A DNA stretch of 64,000 bases from an uncultured Aquimarina sp. (GTDB taxonomy: Bacteria; Bacteroidota; Bacteroidia; Flavobacteriales; Flavobacteriaceae), in the NCBI GenBank assembly GCA_947501475.1, contig CANMWA010000010.1:172822-236821 (forward strand), read 5' to 3'. The translations under genes and the position numbers were made by a program. Below the pieces are notes generated by a model. The model was not told the origin of the DNA. It ran no database searches and saw only the letters and a program-made list of their open reading frames with translations. Within the stretch, counting starts at the first letter, position 1; the number at the start of each line of letters is the position of its first letter. Of the stretch, positions 28,448-36,929 are shown in pieces.

Positions 28448-30073
28448 ATGAAAGGACAAATAATGTCTTACCAGCTTACGACTAATGCTATTTTAGAATA
28501 TGGTAATAGCGTTTTTCCGCATCAATCTATAATTAGTCATTTACCCGATAAAACAAGACATGAATATAGCTTTGCAGATCTCTACAAACGATGTAAAAGA
28601 CTTTCTAATGCATTGATTACGAAACTAGGGGTTAAGCGTGCGGATATGATAGGTACTTTTGCATGGAACCACTACCAACATGTTGAGTTATATTATGCGA
28701 TTCCTGGTGCTGGAGCCATTTGTCATACTATTAATATCAGGTTATCAGAACAACAGATAGAATACATTATCAATAATTCTGAAGATAAAATCATTTTTAT
28801 AGATGCTTCTCTTGTACCGATGTTAGAAAAAATGGCATCACTTTTAATTACAGTAGAACATTATGTGATCATTAATGCTTCTGCTAGTTTTAAAACTACA
28901 CTACCTAATGTTATTCATTATGAAGATTTATTAGAAGGAGTGTCTGATGATTTTGATTGGATAGAGAGTGAAGAAAATGATGCCTGTGCAATGTGTTATA
29001 CAAGCGGTACGACCGGGCAGCCTAAAGGAGCCTTATATTCTCATCGTTCTACGTACCTACATGCATTAAGTATTATGTCACCAAATGCAGGGTGTTATAG
29101 TGCAAATGATACTATACTTTTAATAGTACCACAGTTTCATGTGATGGCATGGGGATTTCCTTATATGTGTTTATTGGCAGGGGCAGCTATGGTGCTTCCT
29201 TCTTTAAACCTTCAACCAGATGCTATCATACAGATGCTAGAAAAGGAAAAAATAAACAAAGCTAATGGTGTACCTACTATTTGGTTGGGTGTGTACGAGG
29301 CTCTCAAAAAGAATCCTCCAAAAGAAAAATTAGCATTAGAAGAATATCTCGTAGGAGGATCTGCATTGCCACAAAGTCTTATCGAAGGTTTTGAAAAAGA
29401 TTTTGGAATAAAAGGGGTACATGCCTGGGGGATGACAGAAACTTCTCCATTAGGAAGTGTATCAAGATTACAATCCAAGCATAAAAACTTATCAAAGAAC
29501 GAGCAGCTTAAAATACGAGCTAAACAAGGGTTTGAGATACCAGGGATCGAGCTTAGAATAGTACAAGAAGATGGTACCGTAGCCCCAAGGGATGGAGTAG
29601 CAGTAGGTGAGTTAGAAGTACGAGGTGTATGGGTTATCGATTCATATTATAAAACTGCAAGTAGAGAAAAATTCTCAGACGACGGATGGTTTAAAACTGG
29701 AGATGTAAGTACAATTGATGCAGATGGATATATGGAAATTACCGACCGAACCAAAGATCTTATAAAAAGTGGGGGAGAGTGGATCTCTAGTGTAGCTATT
29801 GAAATAGCAATAATGGGTCACGATAAAGTAATGGAAGCTGCGGTTATTGCCATACCTGATGACAAATGGGTAGAAAGACCACTTGCTGGGGTAGTTTTAA
29901 GAGATAAAGACCAAAAAGTTAGTCCAGAAGAATTAATAACTTTTCTATCAAAAGATTTTGCTAAATATCAAATCCCCGAACATTATGTTTTTTTAGACGA
30001 AATTCCTAAAACTAGTGTGGGTAAGTTTAATAAAAAAGAAATGAGAAAGCTATACGCAGAAGGAAAATTATAA
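28448..30073 (+). CDS. AMP-binding acyl-CoA synthetase (medium/long-chain fatty acid type)
   Basis: 541 residues. The AMP-binding P-loop-like motif CYTSGTTGQPKGALYSH, the A5-type AWGMTETSPLG, the hinge region FKTGDVSTIDADGYMEITD with RTKDLIKSGGEW, and the C-terminal lysine region KTSVGKFNKKEM are all present. It activates a fatty acid as acyl-AMP and then acyl-CoA in the cytoplasm. A second ATG at 28463 has an AAGGA six bases upstream and could be the true start. It stands alone between two terminators or gaps and does not appear linked to the mannan locus. Confidence 0.93.
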   Translation: MKGQIMSYQLTTNAILEYGNSVFPHQSIISHLPDKTRHEYSFADLYKRCKRLSNALITKLGVKRADMIGTFAWNHYQHVELYYAIPGAGAICHTINIRLSEQQIEYIINNSEDKIIFIDASLVPMLEKMASLLITVEHYVIINASASFKTTLPNVIHYEDLLEGVSDDFDWIESEENDACAMCYTSGTTGQPKGALYSHRSTYLHALSIMSPNAGCYSANDTILLIVPQFHVMAWGFPYMCLLAGAAMVLPSLNLQPDAIIQMLEKEKINKANGVPTIWLGVYEALKKNPPKEKLALEEYLVGGSALPQSLIEGFEKDFGIKGVHAWGMTETSPLGSVSRLQSKHKNLSKNEQLKIRAKQGFEIPGIELRIVQEDGTVAPRDGVAVGELEVRGVWVIDSYYKTASREKFSDDGWFKTGDVSTIDADGYMEITDRTKDLIKSGGEWISSVAIEIAIMGHDKVMEAAVIAIPDDKWVERPLAGVVLRDKDQKVSPEELITFLSKDFAKYQIPEHYVFLDEIPKTSVGKFNKKEMRKLYAEGKL

Positions 30074-30230
30074 TGTTTTTTTAACCTTGAGAGTCTTTTT
30101 GATTTACGACTAGTATAGGTTTTAATACTAGTAAATAAAATATAAACAGATCATTAGTTGTAAAATTCATTGGTTTAATAATACGTTAAAAACATCCCAA
30201 TTGTTTAAAATTTTAATAATTTAGCATTTA

Positions 30231-30650
30231 ATGAAAGAGATAATCCATAAATCAATAGCTGTTTGTATGGCTTTTGTAGTGCTTATGACTACAATGTCAT
30301 TCACTATAGATATGCACTATTGTGGAGATACTATGGTTGATTTTGCTTTTTTCAAGGATGCAAAATCTTGTAAAATGGAAAAAGTGCAACTAGCCTCTAA
30401 TTCCGAAAATCCTAATATCTCTCAAAAACCATGTTGTTCAGATAAAAAAATAGTTGTTGAAGGGCAAGAAGATTTAAAAAACGCTGTTGATAGGATAACT
30501 TTTGAGCAGCAAACCTTTGTTTCAGTTTTATTTCACTCTTACATTAGTCTTTTTGAAAGCTATGACAAAAATATTATACCCTATAAAGAATATAGGCCAC
30601 CCTTTGTCAAACAGAACCTCTTAGTTTTACATCAGACCTTTCTTATTTGA
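30231..30650 (+). CDS. HYC_CC_PP family small exported protein
   Basis: 139 residues. A hydrophobic N-terminal segment (about 10-28) is followed by the family marks: MHYCGDTMVDFAFF, a second Cys in AKSCKMEK, a CC pair in PCCSDKK, and a Pro pair in YRPPFVKQ. These short proteins occur in front of heavy-metal RND efflux genes in Bacteroidota, and the cysteines and His suggest metal binding. No biochemical function is known to me. It lies 134 bases before the cusA gene and is likely co-transcribed. Confidence 0.82.
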   Translation: MKEIIHKSIAVCMAFVVLMTTMSFTIDMHYCGDTMVDFAFFKDAKSCKMEKVQLASNSENPNISQKPCCSDKKIVVEGQEDLKNAVDRITFEQQTFVSVLFHSYISLFESYDKNIIPYKEYRPPFVKQNLLVLHQTFLI

Positions 30651-30784
30651 TTTTTAAACAGTTCCTAGCGTATTAGGGACAGGTATGCCTTGCGATTTGT
30701 TATCGTTTTTGGCAGAATGTATTGTGTTTGTTTTCTGTACTACAGAATCTCATTCCTTTTATAACTGTTTAATTATCAAATTCT

Positions 30785-33700
30785 ATGCTTAATAGAGCTA
30801 TTAAATTCTTTATCGATAATAAACTCGTTGCAGTCTTAATGCTAGCATTATTTGTTGGTTGGGGGATTGTAAACGCGCCATTTAGTTGGGAAACAGGTTT
30901 TTTGCCCTCTAATCCTGTCGCCGTAGATGCTATTCCTGATATTGGCGAAAATCAACAGATTGTTTTTACAAAGTGGCAAGGGCGCTCACCGCAAGATATA
31001 GAAGATCAAATAACGTATCCATTAACAACATCATTAGTAGGTATTCCTGGTGTTAAGACTATTCGTAGTTCTTCTATGTTTGGTTTCTCAAGTATCTATA
31101 TCATTTTTGAAGAAGATATAGAGTTTTATTGGTCACGTAGTCGAATTTTAGAAAAACTCAATTCGCTACCTGATAATGTATTACCCGATGGTGTAAATCC
31201 GTCTTTGGGGCCAGATGCTACAGGATTAGGGCAAATTTATTGGTATACATTAGAAGGACGTGATGAAAACGGAAATGTAACTGGTGGATGGGATTTACAA
31301 GAACTACGTAGCATTCAAGACTACTACGTAAAATATGCACTTTCTGGAGCAAGTGGTGTGTCTGAAGTTGCTTCAATAGGCGGATATGTTCAGGAATACC
31401 AAGTAGATGTGAATCCTGAAAAAATGCGTCAATACAAGATTGGTCTAGATCAAATTGTAAAAGCAGTTAAAGAAAGTAATCAAGATATTGGTGCTCAAAC
31501 GTTAGAAATTAACCAAGCCGAATATCTAGTTCGCGGTTTGGGTTATGTAAAATCTATTGCTGATATAGAAAACGCAGTAGTAACTTCAGAAAACTTTACA
31601 TCGTTGCGAATTAAAGATATTGCAAACGTGACATTAGGTCCAGCCGCAAGACGTGGAATTCTGGATAAAGAAGGAGCCGAAGTTGTAGGCGGCGTTGTGA
31701 TCGCTCGTTATGGCGCAAACCCTATGGAGGTCATCAATACTGTAAAAACAAAAATTGACGAACTCAAAGAGGGATTACCTTCAAAAGTTTTAGCAGATGG
31801 TCGTACATCTCAACTTACAGTAGTTCCCTTTTATGATCGTACAGAGCTTATCGAAGAAACACTCGATACATTAAGTGAGGCGTTAACCTTAGAGATTTTG
31901 ATTACCATTTTGGTTATCATTATAATGGTCTTCAATATAAGGGCCTCTATCCTAATTTCGGGGCTATTACCCGTAGCTGTTTTAGTGGTGTTCGTAACGA
32001 TGAAACTCTTTAATGTAGATGCAAACATTGTTGCACTTTCGGGTATTGCTATTGCTATTGGCACCATGGTAGATGTAGGAGTCATACTTGCCGAAAATAT
32101 GATACGACATATGGATGATGAAGAGCAGAGGATTGAAACTAGAAGCCTGAAGTCAGAAGAATCTAGTGTCGAGTCTTCAATTTCCAATCTTCAAAGTCGA
32201 TCAATAAACGAAATAATATACAAGGCTACAACCGAAGTTTCCGGGGCAATATTAACGGCAGTGCTTACTACGATTATAAGCTTTGTACCTGTATTTACAA
32301 TGATAGGTGCAGAGGGGAAGCTGTTTAGACCTTTGGCATTTACAAAGACCATGGCGTTATCTGCATCACTAGTAATTGCCTTATTCTTAATTCCTCCATT
32401 TGCAGCGTATCTATTTAGAAAGAAAAATATTAAATTTTCGTTCGGATATGTGCCTAATATTTTGCTTCTATTATTAGGGATTATCGCAATAATTTTGGGG
32501 TATTGGTTAGGAATTGTTTTAATAGCTTTTGGTATCAACGCAATTTGGTTTACAATAAAGAAAATAGAAAAATACAATTTTTCACTTTTCACTTTTCACT
32601 TTTCACTCACCAAGAACACAATTAATATAATCATATCTTCAATAGCAATTGTTTTCCTGCTTTCGACATATTGGAGACCATTAGGCTTTGATAGCAGTAT
32701 TTTAATCAACTTGATTTTTGTTACCATTATTTGCTTTGGGATTTTGGGCATATTTTCGATACTTAGAAGGTATTATGGACAGATTTTAAAGTGGGCATTA
32801 GCCAACAAGTTTTTATTTCTAATCATTCCGACAACAGTTCTTATTTCTGGTGCGTGTATAATGAATACTATCGGAAAAGAATTTATGCCATCACTTAACG
32901 AGGGTTCATTCCTTTTGATGCCTACGTCCTTACCTCACGCTGGTGCTGAAGAGAATAAGCGTGTGCTGCAGCAGCTAGATATGGCCGTTGCTACCATTCC
33001 CGAAATAGAAACCGTAGTTGGTAAATCTGGTAGAGCAGAATCGGCATTGGATCCAGCGCCACTATCTATGTATGAAAATATGATTCAGTATAAGTCTGAA
33101 TATATGCGCAATACAAAAGGTAAAAAGCAACGCTATAAAGTAAATGATGATGGCTTTTTTATACTGAAAGACGGAAAGTTGTTTCAAAACCCCAATAATA
33201 AAGTCAGCTCCAGCAGAATTGAGAACAACAAAGCAAACATTGCGACTGTGCTCGATGTTACAGAGAAACAATTAATTGAAGACGAAAATGGTGAATATTT
33301 CAGAAACTGGCGACCTCAAATCGATACTCCAGATGATATTTGGAATGAAATAGTAAAGGTGACCAAGTTACCAGGCGTAACTTCGGCACCAAAACTACAA
33401 CCTATCGAAACCCGACTCGTGATGTTGCAAACAGGAATGCGAGCACCTATGGGGATCAAAGTAAAAGGCCAGAATTTAGACAAAATAGAAGCTTTTGGTT
33501 TACAACTAGAAGGTATTTTGAAAAAGGTAGAAGGGGTTAAAGAACAAGCTGTTTTTGCAGATCGTATTGTTGGCAAACCTTATCTATTAATTGATATTAA
33601 ACGTGACCAATTAGCAAGATACGGTGTGTCGATTATGGATGTGCAACAAATTTTGCAAGTAGCGGTTGGTGGGATGTCATTAACTCATACAGTACAAGGT

Positions 33701-34651
33701 CGTGAGCGTTACGCTGTACGAGTGCGTTACCCAAGAGAACTACGTAGTAGCCCAGATGATCTAAAAAATATTTATGTTCCTGTAGTATCAGGTAATCCTG
33801 TTCCACTAGACGAATTGGTCGATATCCGTTACAAACAAGGTCCACAAGTAATTAAAAGTGAAGATACCTTCTTAGTGGGTTATGTGCTGTTTGATAAATT
33901 AGATGGTTTTGCAGAAGTAGATGTAGTAGAAAATGCACAGGCATTGTTACAACAAAAAGTAGATGCTGGCGAATTAACTATTCCTAAAGGTATCAGTTAT
34001 CAATTTACAGGAACATATGAAAACCAACTTAGAGCAGAGAAAACACTTTCGGTCGTTGTGCCATTAGCATTAATGATTATCTTTTTGATTCTTTATTTTC
34101 AGTTTAGATCTGTGACTACATCATTAATGGTATTTACAGGTATTACAGTTGCATTTGCAGGCGGTTTTATTATGATTTGGCTGTATGGTCAGGATTGGTT
34201 TTTCAATTTCAGTCTGTTTGGAGAAAATATGCGAGCGTTATTCAATATGAAAACCATCAATTTAAGCGTGGCTGTTTGGGTAGGGTTTATTGCGTTATTT
34301 GGAATTGCAACAGATGATGGGGTCGTAATGGCAACCTATCTCAAACAAACTTTTGATAGAGAAAAACCAGTAGATAAAAAGGGTATTCGACATTCAGCGT
34401 TAGAAGCTGCAAAAAAACGAATCCGTCCTTGCTTAATGACTACAGTAACAACGATTCTTGCTTTGCTTCCTGTATTGACATCTACCGGAAAAGGAAGCGA
34501 TATTATGATCCCAATGGCCATTCCAATTTTTGGAGGAATGGTGATCGATATTACGTCTTATTTTATTGTACCGGTACTGTATAGTTGGAGGGAGGAATTG
34601 AAAGTTAAAAAGTTAAATACTAGAAGCCAGAAATTAGAGGCTGGAAGTTAG
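30785..34651 (+). CDS. cusA: CusA/CzcA-family heavy-metal efflux RND permease
   Basis: 1288 residues. Twelve or so transmembrane helices and two large periplasmic loops are visible. The proton-relay Asp appears in GIAIAIGTMVDVGVILAEN and acidic residues in FGIATDDGVVMATYL. It would pump monovalent copper or silver, or divalent metals, from the periplasm with the CusB and TolC partners downstream. Two stretches look foreign: an acidic/serine-rich insert at about residues 448-472 (32126-32205), and a stretch FSLFTFHFSL from a 7-bp repeat at about 599-608. The stretch before the C-terminal GS (KKLNTRSQKLEAG) also comes from the repeat family that precedes the next gene. The rest is typical of the family. 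Confidence 0.93.
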   Translation: MLNRAIKFFIDNKLVAVLMLALFVGWGIVNAPFSWETGFLPSNPVAVDAIPDIGENQQIVFTKWQGRSPQDIEDQITYPLTTSLVGIPGVKTIRSSSMFGFSSIYIIFEEDIEFYWSRSRILEKLNSLPDNVLPDGVNPSLGPDATGLGQIYWYTLEGRDENGNVTGGWDLQELRSIQDYYVKYALSGASGVSEVASIGGYVQEYQVDVNPEKMRQYKIGLDQIVKAVKESNQDIGAQTLEINQAEYLVRGLGYVKSIADIENAVVTSENFTSLRIKDIANVTLGPAARRGILDKEGAEVVGGVVIARYGANPMEVINTVKTKIDELKEGLPSKVLADGRTSQLTVVPFYDRTELIEETLDTLSEALTLEILITILVIIIMVFNIRASILISGLLPVAVLVVFVTMKLFNVDANIVALSGIAIAIGTMVDVGVILAENMIRHMDDEEQRIETRSLKSEESSVESSISNLQSRSINEIIYKATTEVSGAILTAVLTTIISFVPVFTMIGAEGKLFRPLAFTKTMALSASLVIALFLIPPFAAYLFRKKNIKFSFGYVPNILLLLLGIIAIILGYWLGIVLIAFGINAIWFTIKKIEKYNFSLFTFHFSLTKNTINIIISSIAIVFLLSTYWRPLGFDSSILINLIFVTIICFGILGIFSILRRYYGQILKWALANKFLFLIIPTTVLISGACIMNTIGKEFMPSLNEGSFLLMPTSLPHAGAEENKRVLQQLDMAVATIPEIETVVGKSGRAESALDPAPLSMYENMIQYKSEYMRNTKGKKQRYKVNDDGFFILKDGKLFQNPNNKVSSSRIENNKANIATVLDVTEKQLIEDENGEYFRNWRPQIDTPDDIWNEIVKVTKLPGVTSAPKLQPIETRLVMLQTGMRAPMGIKVKGQNLDKIEAFGLQLEGILKKVEGVKEQAVFADRIVGKPYLLIDIKRDQLARYGVSIMDVQQILQVAVGGMSLTHTVQGRERYAVRVRYPRELRSSPDDLKNIYVPVVSGNPVPLDELVDIRYKQGPQVIKSEDTFLVGYVLFDKLDGFAEVDVVENAQALLQQKVDAGELTIPKGISYQFTGTYENQLRAEKTLSVVVPLALMIIFLILYFQFRSVTTSLMVFTGITVAFAGGFIMIWLYGQDWFFNFSLFGENMRALFNMKTINLSVAVWVGFIALFGIATDDGVVMATYLKQTFDREKPVDKKGIRHSALEAAKKRIRPCLMTTVTTILALLPVLTSTGKGSDIMIPMAIPIFGGMVIDITSYFIVPVLYSWREELKVKKLNTRSQKLEAGS
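32126..32205 (+). repeat. In-frame degenerate repeat insert in cusA
   Basis: Words such as GAAACTAGAAGCCTGAAG and CTTCAATTTCCAATCTTC here resemble the degenerate arrays at 34616-34660 and 35213-35385. They encode a Glu/Ser-rich stretch between two conserved RND segments (after AENMIRHM and before INEIIYKATTE), at a cytoplasmic loop. Confidence 0.55.
32579..32606 (+). repeat. (TTTTCAC)4 heptanucleotide tandem repeat inside cusA
   Basis: Four perfect copies of the 7-mer TTTTCAC lie inside the coding frame and encode FSLFTFH-type sequence. A change by one unit would shift the frame and truncate the permease, so this could be a phase-variable site, although it may only be another fragment of the degenerate repeats nearby. 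Confidence 0.85.
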
Positions 34652-34660
34652 AGATTATAA
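34616..34660 (+). repeat. Degenerate repeat array at the end of cusA
   Basis: Words TAGAAGCCAGAAATTAGAGG and CTGGAAGTTAGAG continue from the cusA 3' end into the gap before the four-helix-bundle gene. They are reverse complements of the CTTCCAGTTT and TCTAGTTTCC words seen at 35213-35385; the two arrays flank the four-helix-bundle gene in opposite orientation. Confidence 0.6.
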
Positions 34661-34703
34661 ATTGTAATTTTTTATAGATAAAAAATAAAAAAACAATATA
34701 ACT

Positions 34704-35066
34704 ATGATAAAGTCTTTTAAAGATCTGGACGTTCATAAAAAATCATTTGCATTAGCAATGGAAATTTTTTGGCTCACAAGGAAATTCCCAAAAGAAGAAG
34801 TCTATTCTTTAACATCACAAATAGTTCGTTCATCTCGATCTGTAAGTGCTAATATTAGTGAAGGTTGGGCAAAACGATCTTATGAATCTGTATTTAAACA
34901 ACATTTAATTCACGCGTTAGGATCGAATTCAGAAACTGAAGACTGGTTAAACTATAGTTTAGAATGTAGCTATATAAAAAAAGAAGATCACGCTATATTG
35001 ATCAACAAGAATAGCGAAATAGGAAGAATGTTAACAAAACTTCATCAAAATTGGAAGAGTTTTTAG
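34704..35066 (+). CDS. Four-helix-bundle protein (S23/IVP family)
   Basis: 120 residues. The pattern FKDLDVHKKSFALAMEIFWL at the start, then SSRSVSANISEGWAKRS and ALGSNSETEDWL, marks the four-helix-bundle family first found encoded in intervening sequences of 23S rRNA, and related to the accessory protein of diversity-generating retroelements. No rRNA or reverse transcriptase is present here. The gene interrupts a metal efflux operon between cusA and tolC and is flanked by degenerate repeats, so it may travel with them. Its function is not known. Confidence 0.92.
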   Translation: MIKSFKDLDVHKKSFALAMEIFWLTRKFPKEEVYSLTSQIVRSSRSVSANISEGWAKRSYESVFKQHLIHALGSNSETEDWLNYSLECSYIKKEDHAILINKNSEIGRMLTKLHQNWKSF

Positions 35067-35123
35067 TAGAGGATAGAAACTGGAAATTAAATGCTAGACT
35101 TTAGAAAATTAAATTATAAACGA

Positions 35124-36581
35124 ATGAAAACTAAATTACAAAAGATAAAGAAAGGAGTTGTTGCTTATTTTGGTTTACAATGTTACAAAAAGGTTTGTCA
35201 AGTTGTTACTGTCCATTTTCTAACTCCTAGCTTCCGAAATCTAATTTTCAACTTCCAGTTTTTAGTTTACAGTTTCCGGCATCTAGTTTCCAATATTCAA
35301 TCTCTAATTTCTAGTTTCCGGTTTTCAATTTTCAGTTTCCAGCTTCCAATATCTAACTTCCAGCTTCTAGCATCTATTCTAACAATAGCAATGATGTCTA
35401 TAGAGACCTTACAGTCACAGACACTAGATGAATACATTAACGAAGCTCAAACAAATAGCCCAGAAATCCAATCCTATACTCTTCGTCATACTATAGCCAA
35501 AGAAAAAGTAAATGAAACCCATTGGATTCCGAATACAGAATTCAGTGCAGGCTACTTTGTGAGCGAGCCAGAAACCAGAACAGGAGCACAACGTGCACGG
35601 TTTTCGGCAAGACAAATGTTACCCTGGTTTGGTACAATTACAGCTCGAGAAAATTACGCTACCTCGATGGCAGATGCTAAATATGTAGAAATTGTTATTG
35701 CCAAACGTAAATTAGCATTTTCTGTTTCTCAATCGTATTATAGGCTATACAAAATAAAAGCAAAACAAAAAGTGCTTGAGAAGAATATTCAATTATTAAA
35801 AACCTATGAAAAGTTAGCATTGACATCTGTTGAGGTTGGTAAATCGTCGGCAGTAGACGTATTGCGATTACAGATTAGACTAAATGAGTTACAACAACAA
35901 AAAGAAGTGCTTACCGAAGGGTATTTAGGAGAACAAACTACTTTTAATAAATTATTAAATAGAGATGGAACCATAGCAGTAATTATTTTTGAAGAGCTAG
36001 TACTGCCTAATGAAGATGAAGTGTATACAAATGATGCATTAATGTTGAATCCTGAAATACTAAAATATGATAAACTATATGAATCAGTGATACAATCTGA
36101 AGTGTTGAACCAAGCTGAAGGTAATCCTATGATAGGTTTTGGGTTGGATTATGTACCTGTTTCTGAACGCCCGAATATGAGCTTTAACGATAATGGGAAA
36201 GATATTTTTATGCCGATGGTTTCGGTTTCTATTCCTCTTTTTAATAAAAAATATAATTCTAAAGGCAAGCAGAACGAACTACGTCGATTAGAAATAGAAT
36301 CTCAAAAAGCAGAACGATTAAATGTGTTAGCATCTGCTTTCGCGAAAGCGATATCCAAACGCAATCAAGCTAGAATTAAATTCAATACTCAAGAAAAGAA
36401 CTTAAAGCAAGCTAATGATGCCGAGGAAATTCTTGTTAAGAATTATGAAACTGGGACAATAGATTTTAACGATGTGCTTGATATTCAAGAACTACAATTA
36501 AAGTTTCAAATCAATCAAATAGAAGCAATAACAACATACTATGTGCAAAGTGCTGTAGTGAATTATTTAATAAACCAATAA
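35124..36581 (+). CDS. TolC-family outer-membrane efflux protein with an unusual N-terminal insert
   Basis: 485 residues from the ATG at 35124 (MKTKLQKIKKG); a further in-frame ATG is at 35091. The mature protein appears to begin near QTLDEYINEAQTNSPEIQS and shows TolC-type coiled helices, ending VQSAVVNYLINQ. It would form the outer-membrane tunnel for the CusAB pump. Before the mature part about 60 residues rich in Phe, Ser, Leu and Gln come from the degenerate repeats at 35213-35385, placed inside what should be the signal peptide. The likely remaining h-region is LLASILTIAMMSIETLQSQ. Export might start from an internal Met, for example the ATG at 35391, or the hydrophobic insert may still serve. 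Confidence 0.88.
   Translation: MKTKLQKIKKGVVAYFGLQCYKKVCQVVTVHFLTPSFRNLIFNFQFLVYSFRHLVSNIQSLISSFRFSIFSFQLPISNFQLLASILTIAMMSIETLQSQTLDEYINEAQTNSPEIQSYTLRHTIAKEKVNETHWIPNTEFSAGYFVSEPETRTGAQRARFSARQMLPWFGTITARENYATSMADAKYVEIVIAKRKLAFSVSQSYYRLYKIKAKQKVLEKNIQLLKTYEKLALTSVEVGKSSAVDVLRLQIRLNELQQQKEVLTEGYLGEQTTFNKLLNRDGTIAVIIFEELVLPNEDEVYTNDALMLNPEILKYDKLYESVIQSEVLNQAEGNPMIGFGLDYVPVSERPNMSFNDNGKDIFMPMVSVSIPLFNKKYNSKGKQNELRRLEIESQKAERLNVLASAFAKAISKRNQARIKFNTQEKNLKQANDAEEILVKNYETGTIDFNDVLDIQELQLKFQINQIEAITTYYVQSAVVNYLINQ
35213..35385 (+). repeat. Degenerate short-word repeat array inside the tolC 5' end
   Basis: About 170 bases are made of imperfect copies of words such as CTAGTTTCC, AACTTCCAG, GCTTCCAA and TCTAATTTC, spaced about 10-20 bases apart. 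The reading frame used by the gene stays open, although other frames hold stops such as TAG in the words themselves. The orientation is opposite to the array at 34616-34660. Confidence 0.75.
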
Positions 36582-36633
36582 ATACAAAACAATGAAATCA
36601 AAGATTCACAAATACCAAAACAAATATTACAGA

Positions 36634-36909
36634 ATGGGTAAAAATTTCAAATCAATTTTAGTAACTATAGTATTAGTTGCAGCAGTAACAATGGTATCTT
36701 GTAAAGACAATAAAGCCGAAACAAAAACAGAAACTACAACCGCTATAGAAAAGCAAGGAAAAGAACACACATCTGCCTATGTATGTCCAATGCACTGTAA
36801 AGGTAGCGGTAGTGATAAAGAAGGAAAATGTGGAACGTGTGGAATGGGTTATGTAAAAAATGAAGATAATAAGAAAGATGATAGTCACGAAGGGCATAAT
36901 CACGAATAA
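36634..36909 (+). CDS. Small heavy-metal-binding lipoprotein
   Basis: 91 residues from ATG 36634, which gives a clean lipoprotein signal (MGKNFKSILVTIVLVAAV, then MVSC); an upstream in-frame ATG at 36592 would add 14 residues. The metal-binding region YVCPMHCKGSGSDKEGKCG and TCGMGYV is the Cys/Met/His heavy-metal-binding domain that also occurs at the start of CusB-like proteins. A His-rich tail (SHEGHNHE) follows. It probably buffers or hands copper or silver to the pump. Confidence 0.85.
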   Translation: MGKNFKSILVTIVLVAAVTMVSCKDNKAETKTETTTAIEKQGKEHTSAYVCPMHCKGSGSDKEGKCGTCGMGYVKNEDNKKDDSHEGHNHE

Positions 36910-36929
36910 ATCGTTTAAGAGAATATACT

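Noticed and set aside
31831..32592. Two minus-strand open frames inside cusA (31831-32187 and 32191-32592)
   Set aside because: They mirror the hydrophobic membrane segments of the RND permease and have no independent support.
34704..35066. A 23S rRNA intervening sequence or a diversity-generating retroelement
   Set aside because: The four-helix-bundle gene fits both contexts, but no rRNA, reverse transcriptase or variable repeat is nearby.
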